Assembly: GCA_011009095.1 (NCBI GenBank) | Contig: VTPC01004874.1 | Location: forward strand, 17,889 to 81,888 | Direction of reading: 5' to 3' | DNA from: Ignelater luminosus | Taxonomy: Eukaryota; Arthropoda; Insecta; Coleoptera; Elateridae | DNA length: 64,000 nucleotides | Shown here: positions 23,601 through 35,659 of the stretch, one piece after another | Numbering within the stretch: the first letter of the stretch is position 1 | Layout: every line of letters begins with the position of its first letter | Program-made: the position numbers and the translations under genes | Notes under the pieces: generated by a model | Seen by the model: only the letters and a program-made list of their open reading frames with translations | Database searches by the model: none | Told to the model about the DNA's origin: nothing

Positions 23601-26600
23601 TAAAATTTTGTATCCAGTCGGTTAAGACATCAGTAGAAGCTCCCGTGTTCCACCTTCCCTATATCCGTGTCCGGAGTCACCCGGTCTGCCGTTGTCCCGG
23701 GTTCACTGGATGACGACCCTTCTTAGTTGTATCCTGGTCCCTTAACGTTTGAAGTGCCCTATGTTCCGGAAAGAGCCGTAAGTTCCAGGGCCCAGCAGTC
23801 CCTGTTCTGCGTCCGTCGTTGCCTCGGGGGATAGGTGCGACTATCGGTACGGGTGTGTGATCCTTGGTCTCCTTTGCGGCCCTAAAATCCCTATCCTGCC
23901 TCTGCCATCGTTTTTTCTTAACGGCCGATACGGAGCTTCTTGCCCGCAGTATGCCGTTTGTATCCCGCGAAAATAAAAAGCACCAAATTTCGAGAAATTG
24001 AGTAAATCAATTGAAAATTAAAAATTGATTTACTGTCTTTCTTTTTACAAATTTATTTAAAAGTTTTAGATGTATAACATGTGCCACTATGATTTCTGGG
24101 ACATCATACTTGAGTATAGTCTTCAATGTGTTTAATTACAGCGCTGATTTTTGTACTTTTGAGGGGATACAAAATTATGAATCGGACAGACGAATCAATA
24201 GTAACAGAATTTACTTATAATCTCTAGGAGTTCTCACAAATGGACTCAGATTATCTGTATTTACTCGTTGTAAAGGCCTTCTTGCTTCCCTCCTGGTACT
24301 TTGTTGATAATACATTCAATACAGCTGGAAATATGTCTTTTGGTATACCAACATTTATCCATAATTTTGGTCACTGTTTGGTCAACTGCTAGATCGTGAT
24401 GTTTACCTAAAGTACTTTTTTTCTCACCATTCACTTCCTTGTTAAAGACTACCTTTCCTTGAATCATTTCGTTAGCTTTTACTGCATCCTTTTCCTCTCC
24501 AGGTCTTTGTTGTTTGGGGCCTTTTTAATATTTCCATTAACCTTCTCAATCGATCATCACTTCTCTGAATTACTGTAACAGGTGCCTTTCTCGCATGCGT
24601 AACTAAAACACTGAGTCTTTTCTTGAAAAGAAATCGGCGTGTACTATTTGTTCACCTCTTCGAATTCGATCTCGTAATCGAATTTTTGTAAAATACAGAA
24701 TCAACTGGTCACTTGGGGATTGATACTCTTCTTACTGTTTAACAATACTATAGCTTTATAGTCGTTCCACAGTCCAAATTATGGCGAGCAGTTCAAGTCG
24801 TGATGAATGTTGCGTGGTTGCACTTGCGCCCGTAAATACTCAATCTATTTTACGAAAAGTTTCAAGCACTAACTGTAATCGTTCTAAAAGTTCAGTCCAA
24901 TCTTTTTCCGGCATTATCACAACAGTAAATTTCATTTCTTAAAGGTCCGAGCACGATATTCATTGATATCCATAATCGTAGGACCGCTCCCTGTTTTGAG
25001 TCGTTTTCGCTATTGTTTGGCAGGAACCCCATTGTAGACATTACCGCCGAGACCATCGCATGCACCTTTTACGCCACCTGGATATCTTACTTCGGTTGTC
25101 AGGCACGGCAGTTTGAGTCTTCTTTGTTTTTGGCATCACAGAAGCCGAAGAATGATCATTGCAGGAAAAGCGTCTATAAACCCCATCTTCGTCGAACCTT
25201 TCCAGTTTGCACAAGATTATCGCAAGCAGAGTAAACGTAGCAGTGAATCGCCGGTTGCTTTCCTGGCTCTAAGGTAGCCAGCCGTATCCACGACGTCGCA
25301 GGTCGCAGGTCGCAGCGCCCCCGTCATAGTACCGCCCACACCACCAACTATTGCGGGGAAGTACTGTAGCGACCTGGCATTCTCGGAGCCGCGCACGTGG
25401 TCCTCTTTTGTCAATATCTTAAAATTGCAGTTATTCAATATTGTTGTTAATAAAGTTAATAAAAACTTATTCGCTTCTAATTTATTTAACACAACGAACT
25501 CTAAAATGTGTTTGCTATTATTTCACTAAATTAAACAAGAGCATATGTATGTCATACAGCTATCTCTGTCTAGCAGATTCGCAGTAGATAAGGTAAACGA
25601 TGCTAGAGAGAGTTAACTAAGTTTGTGCCTTAACTCTGAAACATAATAAAAATGTCAAATTGACATTAAGAGACTCTAGCTATATAACCTTAGTATTTTT
25701 GAGGTAGACCTAGTAAAATAGAGTTTCCGGAAAAGGATCAGCTTTGTCAAATAAAGATGTCGAATTACCAACAATCACAATGCCCAATTTCAACGGTAAT
25801 TACAAATCTATTCAAAACATTAACTCTTACCTTCAGTATAGTATGAAATTGGATGTCCATGTTCCAGTTTCTTGAAATACACTTCGAATATATTTTTTCC
25901 GTCTGGGTAATTTGGTTGTTCCCATATCACAAGCATCCCAGTTTTATTCTGGGACATAACTTGAAGCTGAGAAACCTCACTGGGAACTAAAAGCCAAGTT
26001 TGTAAATTTCTTTTTAAATGATTCTTCTATTAGACTCACCTCCTCCTTGGGTTCTAAATTTCATTGCTTCTGAAGGTGTTGAACATTTAACAATACAAGT
26101 TCTGATGTGAATATAATATTCTGTGTAACTCGTTAGATTGGTTATGGTGAACTAGAATATTTTTACAAATTAGCTAGAATTTACTAAGAATATATTAGAA
26201 ACTAACCGTTTCAGAATTAGATCTGTTTAAGATATGATATGATCCATTAGTACATACAATTTCGTAGACTATTGAATTTCTATTTGCTATGTCTGGTTTT
26301 TGCCAAGATATAGAAACTGAAGTTTTTGTTGTATTTATTATTATTATGTTAGATGGTGGATTTAGAACTGTAAATGTTAGAGAATATACGTAAATAGAGA
26401 GAACAAGAAGTAGAAGAATAAAGAGAATATATACCTTCATCTGATGTAGAAGTAATTAAATGAGTATACGTGCGCTGACTTTTTCTAAATTGTCCACTAG
26501 CAATAGCAGCTCTCACAAAATACGTTTCCTCTGGTTTAAGACCACTAATATTTGCTTTATTTGTTCCTGGATTTATATGTATTGACACATTTTCATATTC

Positions 26601-29600
26601 TCCTAAAACAATTATTCACGATTGATAAATTTCTAACCATCGAATTTAAAAGATTACCTTTACAAGTATTATTTGTCTTATTTACAACATCGCAATAATA
26701 AACAAGGAAGCTTTTAACGTTGTTATCTAAGCACTGACTCCTCCAAGTTATTTCAATAGATGTTGGATACACCTTATTAATCCAAACATTTTTTAAGTTA
26801 CCTATACCATTGTTCTGAATATTAGCGCAAGTATTCCAGACTATTCCACTGCTTGATGTTTCAGAATTTGCGGAAATACCAAACTGATGAATCGCATCAT
26901 CAAATAAAGTAAAATTAAGTGTTGTTTTGTTATCAAAAGTATATTCCCAGCGTAGATCACCCTAAAAGTTTCAAAATGATATTAAAACAGGAAAAACTAG
27001 TTTTAGAATGACTCACATGACATTGCTGTTGGTTTTTCTTCCAATTATTAGCACACCAGAATATCGTGTAATTCTGTATGGTAGATGGATAAGACTTATT
27101 GGATGTATTCCAAGATAATCCATATTTACCATTACCATATGGAATAATTGTAAATGATTTAGGTTCCTCAATACCTGCATTATTAAGAATTAATTAGAAA
27201 AGAAGACTAAAAATATCATCTCATACTTCATACTCACGTTCTGATAGCTTAGGAATGAAGATAATTGATTCACTTTCCGAACTTCCAAAATTATTTTCTG
27301 ACCAAATATGGAACGTATAATTTTCAAAAATGCTCAGATTTTGAAATTCAGCAAAAGCATGTTGCGTTTCAATCCTTTTTATACTATAATAAAAGTTATA
27401 CGTTAGATGCTATCCATTGAATTTAATATTAACAGTTGATTTTACCTAGGTAATTCTTCTATTTCAATGTGATACTTGAAACCATCCCCATTCTTAATTT
27501 CATCTTTTACTGATTCCCAATACACGTACACGTTTGCATTATTATTGGAGGTGGGAATAATTTCAAAGCCACCAACATTTGTTGCTGGTGGAGAGCCAGG
27601 TACTAAAATAATAAACAATTAGAGAAAATGTTGTATAGCAAATTATAACTAAACAATACTTTTGCCCATTGTTCTAGCTGCAATTGAAGAATAGTTTGAC
27701 CACATTGATTCTTCTTGTTTAGCAGCCAATGATCGTATGGAAACGCGTATATCGTACAATGCATGTGCATATTCTAGATTGGTCAAGTTGAAGTGTACAT
27801 ACTTCATTTGGTCCTGGGGTGGGGTTTCTATTATACCGGCAACCTACAACGTAAAGAAATGAATAAATGTGCAGTTTAGAAAAACAATAAGTTTTCTGAT
27901 AACGCTTAAGCCACGAAAAAATTAACTTGATCATCAAGAATTTTTATCAGACTCGTGATTAGCTATCGATTCTCAAATTTTGCCACCGTGCCGTCATATT
28001 TGATTGCTAAACTTCGATAGAAGAACAGGCCTATCTGCACCTCTCTTCCGAAAAAGTGTATGACGGTACAGGAGTTTCTCATAAATATGAACGCGCGCCT
28101 TGAACTTATGAAAAAGCAATGCAGAAGCAGGGTGAAATACCACCAGAACATCACCCCCACTTTCAAAAAAGAAGACCAAAAAGAAACACAGCCATTCTTA
28201 TATAAACCGTGCTGATAATCTGACCCCCGGGTTGGTGAACCAGATCATCGAGCAACGTAATTAGCGAGAATTTCAGCTTTGTGTACTCAGTATGTTCCTT
28301 GTCCCATACATGAAAGTTCAAAAAGCTTTTGAATTTTAAACATCAACGTGCTTGTTTCATTATTTACCAGAAATCTTTAGAGATTGTAATCCCTGCAAAA
28401 CTCGAGACTGTTGTGATCTTTTAAGTATGTGAGGGCCTGCTGCTTTCTTATATATAGCCTCGATAATTACGCTCCTGCGTTTTGTTTTCAAGAAACTTTT
28501 TGACGTTCTACCCAGCTGCACTACTTGTATTTACTTTCAGAAAACACAAGTTGAAGAGTCGGTATATATTTTAGCTCAACAGTTAACTAAGACTAAAAAC
28601 ATTCTTTTTTTGTTTCAAATGCATCATTACACTTTATAAGATTAAACCATCTGAAAAATACTCTCTTTGACTTAGGATTGGAAGATTAACGTTTGATTAG
28701 CAAATTAATTCCAAAAATAACGTTTTGAGGCCCTTTTCCAATATTATGATGAAATGCGACTCTTTATATTTCATTATATCACTTTACAACGTCGAATTTA
28801 CATGTTTTATAGCTTCCTAGAGCTATTTGATGCATAAAAAGAAATTAAACTGATAAATCTTGGCGACATCTTGCGCGACACCCTCACAGCGTTACTTTCG
28901 GTGATGCAAGATCAGTATTAGCCCTTAATTAACCTTCTTAACTAACCCAAAATACAAACACAACTTGAGCTACGCCGTCGCACGAGCCACTTTACATAAC
29001 CCAATATTAGGCTTTACCTTCCATTAACCTTCTTAAAAGACCTAAATTCAAATGCATCTTAGGTTACACTCTCACACGGGTCACTTTTGGTGGCACAAGA
29101 TCAGTCTTCGCCCTTTATTAACCATCTTAAGGGAGCCAAAATACAAACATGACTCGGACTACCTCTGATAGCCTAATACCGAAATTAACTATCCATTAAC
29201 TATCTTAGAAAATCTAAATGCAAACACGTCTCGAGGTACATTTTCACATGGGAACCTTCGGTGATGTAAGATAAGTCTTCTCCCCTAATTAACCTTTTTA
29301 AGGAACGCAAAATACAAACCTGACTAAGTCTACGTTCTCGTTAGGACTACCTTTGATTGCACAATGTCGAGCTTTGCCCTCCATTTATCTTCATAACAGA
29401 TCTAAACACTTTACGGGCAACACCTTACACGAACCACCTTCGGTCGCGCAAATTCTGATGTTCGTCTTTAATTAACCATAAGGAACGCAAAATATAAATA
29501 TGAGTCGGTCTACGCCCTTGTCCGGACTACCTTTGATGGCATAATGTCAGGATATCTAAATGCCAACATAGCTTGGGATACACCTTCGCACAGGTCACAT

Positions 29601-32600
29601 TTGGTGCGAGGGATCGATCTTTGCCCTTCATAAATCTTCTTAAGGGACTTAAAATACAAACACAATTCAAGTTACGTCCTCGTACGGACTACCTTCCTTG
29701 GTTCAATGCCGAGCTTCGAGCTCCATTAATCTTTTTAAAAGATCTGAAAGCAAACACACCTCTTGCTATACTCTCACACGTGCCACCTTTGGTGGCGCAA
29801 TATAGCTCTTTGCCCTTAATCAAACTTCTTAACGGACCCAAAACGACACGACACGACTCAAATGCAAATGCAAGTTACGATCCCTCACTTGGGCCATCTT
29901 CGGTGGCAGAAAATAAGTCTTTGCCCTAAATTAACTTTAAGCAACCCAGAATATAAACACGACTCGGTCTACGTCCTTACATGGACTACCTTAGATGGCA
30001 CAGACTTTTTAAGACGTATAAATGCCAACACGGCTCGGACTACGCCCACACACAGACCAAACCTTCTTAAAAGATCTAAATGCAAACAAATATCACCTTC
30101 GGTGGTGCAAATTGGTCTTCGCCGCCAATTAACCTTCTTAAACGATCCAAACTACAAGCACAATTTAAACTACTGCTTTGCACGGGCCCATCTTCTTACA
30201 AGATCTAAATGCAAACACATCTCTGGATATAACCCCACACTTTGGTGGTGCAATATAGGTCTTTGCCCGTAATCACACTTCTTAAGGGATCCAAAATACA
30301 AAAGGACACGACATGACCTACATGTAAATACGGCGCGGGCTACGCTCTTACATGGACTACTTTTCATAACACAATATCAAGCTTTGCCCTCCATTAAAAA
30401 CGCAAAACATTTCCGGCTGCATCCGCAGACGGACCACCTTTGGTGGCGCAAAATCGGTCTTCGTCCTTAATTAATCTTTTTAAGGACTCAGGCTACGTCC
30501 TCACACGAACTACCTTTGATGGTACAATGTCGGATTTCGTACTCCATTACACTTCTTCATATACCTAAATGCAAACACATCTCGGGCTACCACCGCATAC
30601 GTGCCACCTTCGATGACACAATTAACCTTCTTAAGGAACCCAAAATACAAACACGACTTGGGCTACGTTTTGGCACGGGCCACCTTCCATAGCTCAATGT
30701 CGGATTTCGTCCTTCATTAACCTTCTTAAAAGATCTAAATGCAAACATTTTACGAGATGCACTCACACGGGTTACCTTCAGTGGAGTAAGATTGGTCTTC
30801 GCCTTTAGTTAACCTTCCAAATGGGCTCAAGGCCAAACATGACTCGGGTTTACGTCTTTACACAGATGGTACAATGTCGGATTTCGTCCTCCATCAAATT
30901 TTTTAAAATGACTAAATGCAGGCACATTTCGGGCTACACTCTTACACAGGCACAAGATCGGCCTCCGTCCTTAATTAGCCTGCTTAAAGCACCCAAAATA
31001 CAAACACGACTCGAGCTACGAACTCGCGCGGACTAAGTTTGATGACACATTTTCGAACTTTGTCTTCCATTAACACATCTAAATTCCAATACAGCTAGGG
31101 CTACGCCCTCGACACAAGTCACCTTCGATAGCACACAATCGGTCTTTATCCTTAACTAACCTTCTTAAGGAATCCAAAATACAGACATAACTCAAGCTAC
31201 GCTCTCGTACTGGTCACCTTCGCCCTTCATTAATAATTAATACGTCTCGGGCTACACCCTCACAGGAACCACCTTCAGTGGTGCAAATCGTTCTTTGTCC
31301 CTAATTAACGTTTTTAAAAGATCTACAAACTTCATGACCCAGTGTCGGGTTTTGACCTCCAGCAATCTTCTTAAAAGATCTCAATGCAAATATACCTCTT
31401 GCTATATTTGGTGCTGTAATAACGGTCTTCGTCCTTAATTAACCTTCTTAAAGGACCCCAAATACAAACACGATTCGATCTGCGTCCTCGCACGGACTAC
31501 CTCTGATGGCTTTCTTAGGACATCTGAATGCCAACACGCCCTCGCAGAGGCCACCCTCGGTAGCCTAATTTCGAACTTCGCCCTTAATTAAAATTTCTAA
31601 GACACCCAGAAGGATCTCTAAAACATCAGATATAGCAGTAAAGAAGAGGGAAAGAAATGATAAGTCGAAAATAAAAGAAATAATGATACAAGAAATATAA
31701 AATTTAGAATAGGAACGGGAAAAATGTAAGGATAAAATTAGAGCCTTAATGAAACACAATTAAAAGCCAAATGGTTATTGTCGGATTTGACTACGGAAAA
31801 AAAACATGTAGTAAAGGAAGTTGTAAGTGTTCAGAAATATATATCAGTTTGGTGCGGGTTGATCCTGACTTAAAATCTGAAGATGACCTCACCATCAAGA
31901 GGTTTGTCGGTTATTTTAAGTCACGAAGGTGTGAGTAATTTCGTTAAAGAAAATAATGAGCATAAAGCGAAAACTTAAAGAAAAAGCAGGTAAGCTTGGA
32001 CTAAAGAGAAAAATCACAGAAATGGGAAACTAATATGATAAAAACAGAAAAAAGTTTCGGAAGCTGTAAGAAGAAGCCAAAGATATGCGGGCACTAAGAA
32101 GAGAAATAAAAATAGCTTACTTGTAAGGTTAATTGCAGATGCAACAAAGACTTGATCAGAGAAGCAGTACGTAAAGAGAGAAAAAAAGATGACAGAGTTG
32201 GAAATGAAAAATGTTACAGATAAATTCTTAACTAGCAGGAAAAAAAAGTAAAAGCAAGGTAAATGTTGAGATTAAATCTGAGGAAGACGATTATAAAGAA
32301 ATCCATCTCTTGGTCGCAGGTAGTGTTCACGTTTCTTACTAATCCTAAAGAGCAAGTGATATGAACACATATCAGAAAGAAAAAATGCATTTTAAAAATA
32401 CAGAGAACGCATTTAGAGATTTGTAAATAAAATAGAAATAAATAACGAAAACTGTTACTAATTAAAAGTCAGTCTTGGTAAACTGCTAAAAATAGCTTAA
32501 AGTTCATAAAAAAAAGATTACCTGCCATTCTTCTCGTCCATATTCCGACCGATACATTATACGATGCTGTAATCCAACCGGATACGTTTGCATTTCTAGT

Positions 32601-33615
32601 GGTATGAACCAACGTAGATAAATGGACTCGGAGGTTTTATTCACATGCGTTAACTCCACAGGTGGATTGGGCACAACTGTTACAAAACAATCAGTTGAAA
32701 TAAATTAGAAATACAATTTTATCAACTTACCATGTTCATAATGTGAGAGTTTCTTTTTCACTCTGGTTGTACCAAAAATATTTGTCATAGTTAATTCAAA
32801 ATAGATCTCGGAGTGCATTCGGTTGTATTCTATCCAAGAACAACTGAATCTTGTGCCATTCTCGTGAGAGATCAATTTTGGGCATGGATTACGTAAGTGC
32901 CTATTAACAAATTAAAAGTAATAATGTCTAATAAGTACGTAGAAGTGGATTTTGACAAACTTACCTATCACTGAGAAAATAATGTGCTAGATTATAGCTT
33001 ATATCAACAAGACTTTTTGGAGATGTCCATGTACAAGTGAGATTCTGAAAATTATAACTAGTACACTCGAGATCTATTATAGGTAACGGTTTAGCTAAAA
33101 TAAACAATATTGGAGTGTATTACATAAAAGGTATTGTACTAGAGTAACTTACTATCAATGATTATAGTATTTGAACACACTTCTTTATTGTTTAGTTTAC
33201 AGGCATAGATCGATTTTGATCTTGGTGGCTTTTCTATGTGTAGTTTAATAGAAGATGAATTTAGTAATCTAACCTGTAAACAAAGAGAAAAATTAATTTT
33301 TAAAGTTGATGATAATTACTTGTTAACATGTTTACATTTTCTCTAGGCAGTGTTTTGTTGTCTTGAGTGAAATAAAGATTCCTTGTGTGTTCCTCAGTTA
33401 AAATACAAGGTATTTCTAATGGATTTCCATATTCAATATAAATTATGTTATCACTTGATTTTCTATCTAAAATTTAAATTTGAGATGACTTTCATGATGG
33501 TTTAAATTAATCATAGTAATGATAATAAATACTAACCTTTTATACAATAATTATCAGCTGATATATACTGAATAGTTAGTAGAATACCGATAGATACCCA
33601 AATATTCCTATCCAT
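19538..33615 (-). CDS. dome: Domeless-like class I cytokine receptor of the JAK/STAT pathway, complete, 17 coding exons
   Basis: Single-pass plasma-membrane receptor for Unpaired-type cytokines, signalling through JAK and STAT. Exons: 33615-33537, 33466-33336, 33273-33153, 33094-32965, 32900-32731, 32676-32522, 27843-27660, 27602-27446, 27383-27238, 27174-27017, 26961-26658, 26602-26435, 26367-26207, 26151-26040, 25986-25831, 20985-20769, 20687-19538. Borders are GT/AG, phases agree throughout, and the total is 3699 nt (1232 residues; Drosophila Dome is of similar length). Residues 1-20 are a signal peptide. An Ig-like region reaches about 110. The cytokine-binding module has the four-Cys pattern C121, C131-x-W133, C160, C174, and a WSxWS-like WSNYS at 310-314. 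Further FN3 modules run to about 825, then a transmembrane segment (828-849) and a 383-residue tail with repeated tyrosine motifs. The family call rests on architecture and remembered insect sequences. The start is the first Met, directly before the signal peptide. Confidence 0.9.
21330..23960 (-). mobile_element. R1/I-type non-LTR element, internally deleted, inside the last-but-one intron of domeless
   Basis: GC-rich compared with the intron around it. Reading downwards: a low-complexity charged leader rich in short GGCCCGA-like repeats (23500-23250), a gag segment at 23224-22826 (IPVDNAVVTLGQVENKEARN ... YTIKVTAKDEKDARQLERLL), a Cys/His-containing stretch near 22650-22550, and then directly an RNase H end with RVRWVKAHVRIEGNERANEL near 22215. 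Endonuclease and reverse transcriptase are missing, so about 3 kb has been lost between gag and RNase H. An RNase H of this type points to the I/R1/LOA group. It lies in the same transcriptional orientation as domeless. Confidence 0.65.
24260..24960 (-). pseudogene. Gypsy pol fragment (RNase H end and integrase zinc finger)
   Basis: Minus-strand similarity to a Gypsy-type pol: an RNase H tail near 24790-24650 (LAIIWTVERL, then FCILQKFDYEIEFEEVNK) and an HHCC integrase finger at 24430-24260 (GKHHDLAVDQTVTKI ... HISSCIECIINKV). Frameshifted and truncated at both ends; located in the domeless intron. Confidence 0.6.
24950..25230 (+). pseudogene. Gypsy integrase core fragment, plus strand
   Basis: HIDIIIVGPLPVLSRF near 24960 contains the first catalytic Asp context of a Gypsy integrase, and PIVDITAETIACTFYATWIS (from 25028) plus QFESSLF follow. 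The segment around the second Asp is deleted. It points opposite to the Gypsy fragment immediately before it, so two different copies meet here. Confidence 0.65.
25235..25500. repeat. LTR-like GC-rich segment
   Basis: A GC-rich block (25250-25400, with a short GGTCGCAGGTCGCA tandem) passes abruptly into an AATAAAG-bearing AT-rich end. It could be LTR sequence belonging to the adjoining Gypsy integrase fragment. No partner copy is present in the window. Confidence 0.3.
28000..28250 (+). pseudogene. Possible LTR-element integrase C-terminal fragment
   Basis: The plus-strand frame at 28080-28170 (NARLELMKKQCRSRVKYHQN ... TPTFKKEDQ) resembles the end of a Gypsy-type integrase just before the KVGDxVLL segment. 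Short and broken; located at the exon-7 end of domeless intron 6. Confidence 0.3.
28850..31600. repeat. Diverged satellite of two alternating ~90-bp units in intron 6 of domeless
   Basis: Two related units alternate. One contains CCTTCGGTGGCGCAAGATCG, TTCGCCCTTAATTAACCTTC and CCCAAAATACAAACACGACT; the other contains TTTGATGGCACAATGTCG, CTCCATTAACCTTCTTAAAA and GATCTAAATGCAAACACATC. The AAAATACAAAC anchor recurs at about 28947, 29139, 29309, 29488, 29648, 30640, 30996 and 31178, so the pair repeats roughly every 160-190 bp. Individual copies are 65-85 percent alike by eye. No ORF runs through it. Confidence 0.85.
31600..32521. other. Purine-rich remainder of domeless intron 6
   Basis: A/G-rich on the plus strand with many AAAGAAG runs and no long frame. 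It could be the decayed coding strand of a retroelement gag, but nothing can be assigned. Confidence 0.4.
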
Positions 33616-33983
33616 ATTTACTTATTTCATAATAAACATTCCAAGATAAGCTATCTAAAATATAAAATATTTATATATAGTAGAATTAATGGAGAGATTT
33701 TTATTATTTATTTGTTGCTTACAACTCAGTCCGTAGATGTTACATCAGACACGAAGCAGGCGATTACAGAGACACATTAAAACATGCACGTCATCAACCA
33801 TTCATGCTATTAAAAACCATAATATACTACGAAACGCTAATAAATCTCTGTTTTGTGCAAAATGGCCTACTTTGTGTTAGCTATAAACGAGCCCCAGCAC
33901 AAAAATGTGACATACTATTAAAAGAAAAATATTTGTATTAGAAAGTTTACTAAGTATAAAGTAATTTTAATGAAAAACTCACT
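33616..33983 (-). promoter_or_regulatory. dome: Probable 5' UTR and upstream noncoding exon border of domeless
   Basis: Upstream of the start codon lies an acceptor (TTTATATTTTAG, exon from 33654). A good donor (AACAA|GTGAGT, exon ending at 33983) lies 330 bp higher on the same strand. This fits a first noncoding exon upstream of 33983, with its promoter beyond, around 34.0-34.2 kb. No TATA or initiator motif stands out. Inference from splice sites only. Confidence 0.4.
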
Positions 33984-35500
33984 TGTTAAATTCAGGACCG
34001 TCCAAAATGAACTATTCGGGGCATTCAGGTTTTCCCACCTGCTGGCCGTCGCAGATACATACGTACAAGTTGCTTCAGGGAACTTGTGTTAGAAACTGAT
34101 TTCCTTGAAATAGTAAAGAAGCCTAAGCAACGTGCTAGTAATCCATTATTAATGAATTATAAATAAATTTGTGTTTATTAAATTTTGTATAATTAAGTTT
34201 TTAGATGGTAGTACCAACTCATCCGTCACGAACGCGCTGATAAAAACAAAAATACTTTGACGAAGTATACTTCCAGTGTAAAAATGTGTATAAATTATTT
34301 AATAAACTTAATTAAATAAGTGTGATAAGCGTTTCGAGAGAGTGTTACACTACTAATACCATCTCTTTTAAAGCAAGATAGTACCTCCAAGTAGAAGATT
34401 CTGTGCAAACCTTGCAAATCGGGAAAACAGAAACAGTTTGACCGTGGCCTACTCTAGACGACTGACATAAAAAGTTTAATGACATTCCTTCTTTGGATGA
34501 TGCTGTTGATTATTATTAAATTATAATGCGCGTTAACGCGTTGTTTCTTAACAAAATCCGTGAACGATCTTTTTTGTTATTAATTTTTGTTATAAATCGT
34601 CCGTTCTCTTTACATTGTTTTTTGCGTGCTACTATATCCGCGCAATGTACTGTAGCAATAAAAAAAATGTTTTACTCTTGTATTACCGCAAACCAAATAT
34701 TCTTAGAAAAACTGAGTTTTCTACTTGATAATTATAATTATCTGACGATTTTTAATATTGATCTTCCTAAAACTGTCCACTATAAATAACTTTATTAGAA
34801 TTTTAACTTTTTATGGTCTTTCCTTCAATTTATACTCCCACTCGATATTATGTACGTAACTAAGATATAAAATATTCAAGACTAATAAATGATTTCTATT
34901 TAAGGAAGGAATGTATTGACAACATTGCAAATATAAAAAACAGACAGGATACCCTTTTCATAAGATATAATGAAGTTTTTGATTCTAATTTTCCAAATAC
35001 GTACAAAAACCATAAAACAACAGCAAGCAAGAAAATCCGGGTTTTTCTAATAATTGTCTTCTAGAAAGTGTGTATTACTAAATAAATCCCTCACAATCAG
35101 TGATATTCGTGAAATTGAAAATATAAAAAGATTCGAAACGTATGCTAAGAAATTCCTTGTGGAAAGGTTTTTATTCACTGGCAGAGTATAAATTATGAAT
35201 TATAGCTATAATACCATTAACTTGAAAAGTGTTTAATTCGTTTTGTTTATTTGCTACATTATAAACATTATAATTAGCTTTAGATATGTTTAGTGCCTAT
35301 GGCAAATGAACTTGAATAAATAAAAATTAAAATATGGTAAAAATATTTACTTTCTTCTCAACAATAGCGGTGCTTCTAAAATAAAATAACATTGATAAGA
35401 ATTAAGAAAACAATGTTGAATCGAAAATAAACAAGAATTTATTGCTACTGTTTTATTTATCTTGTCTGGTATGGCTGCCGTTCTTGCTAATTTTATCTAG
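33984..35500. other. AT-rich region upstream of domeless
   Basis: Contains an 87-residue open frame at 34526-34789 that I do not recognise and that may be chance, and a plus-strand fragment near 34900-35040 (LRKECIDNIANIKNRQDT) that also has no clear assignment. Presumably includes the domeless promoter. Confidence 0.35.
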
Positions 35501-35517
35501 ATTAGACTGATTTTAAG

Positions 35518-35610
35518 TACAGTAAAATCTCTCTAGATCGGACACCCACGGGACTTAAGATATGTCCGGTAATGAAAAGTGTCCGAAACTTATAGTTTCC
35601 AAAATTGGAA
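35518..35610 (+). repeat. Terminal repeat of a pogo/Tigger-like DNA transposon
   Basis: The sequence CAGTAAAATCTCTCTAGATC followed by GGACACCC and a GTCCGGTAATGAAAAGTGTCC segment has the look of a pogo/Tigger terminus (CAGTA start). The partner end is not visible; the mariner fragment begins directly after it. Confidence 0.45.
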
Positions 35611-35659
35611 ACCTTTAATGAAGAAAATACAAAGTGCAGATACAATTTAGTAAATGGCT

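Noticed and set aside
25217-25492. 91-codon minus-strand frame at 25217-25492
   Set aside because: It spans GC-rich LTR-like sequence and AT-rich DNA with no domain; probably chance.
29573-30272. Frames of 118 and 136 codons across the satellite
   Set aside because: They change phase from unit to unit, have no conserved protein and follow only from the lack of stops in the repeat units.
28850-31600. A CRISPR-like or tRNA-array interpretation of the spaced repeats
   Set aside because: The units are contiguous and diverged, without constant spacers or cloverleaf sequences, in an animal genome; a satellite explains them.
33300-33336. Later donor sites for domeless exon 2 (AT|GTTAAC and AA|GTAATT near 33310-33326)
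   Set aside because: They break the frame or need a weaker acceptor; AAT|GTAAAC at 33336 joins in phase 0 to CAG|GTT and keeps the total length a multiple of three.
33655-33982. An alternative start codon for domeless upstream of 33615
   Set aside because: No in-frame Met precedes the signal peptide without crossing stops, and the splice signals fit an untranslated exon.
34526-34789. 87-codon frame upstream of domeless
   Set aside because: No recognised similarity, no splice context, and AT-rich codon use like the surrounding noncoding DNA.
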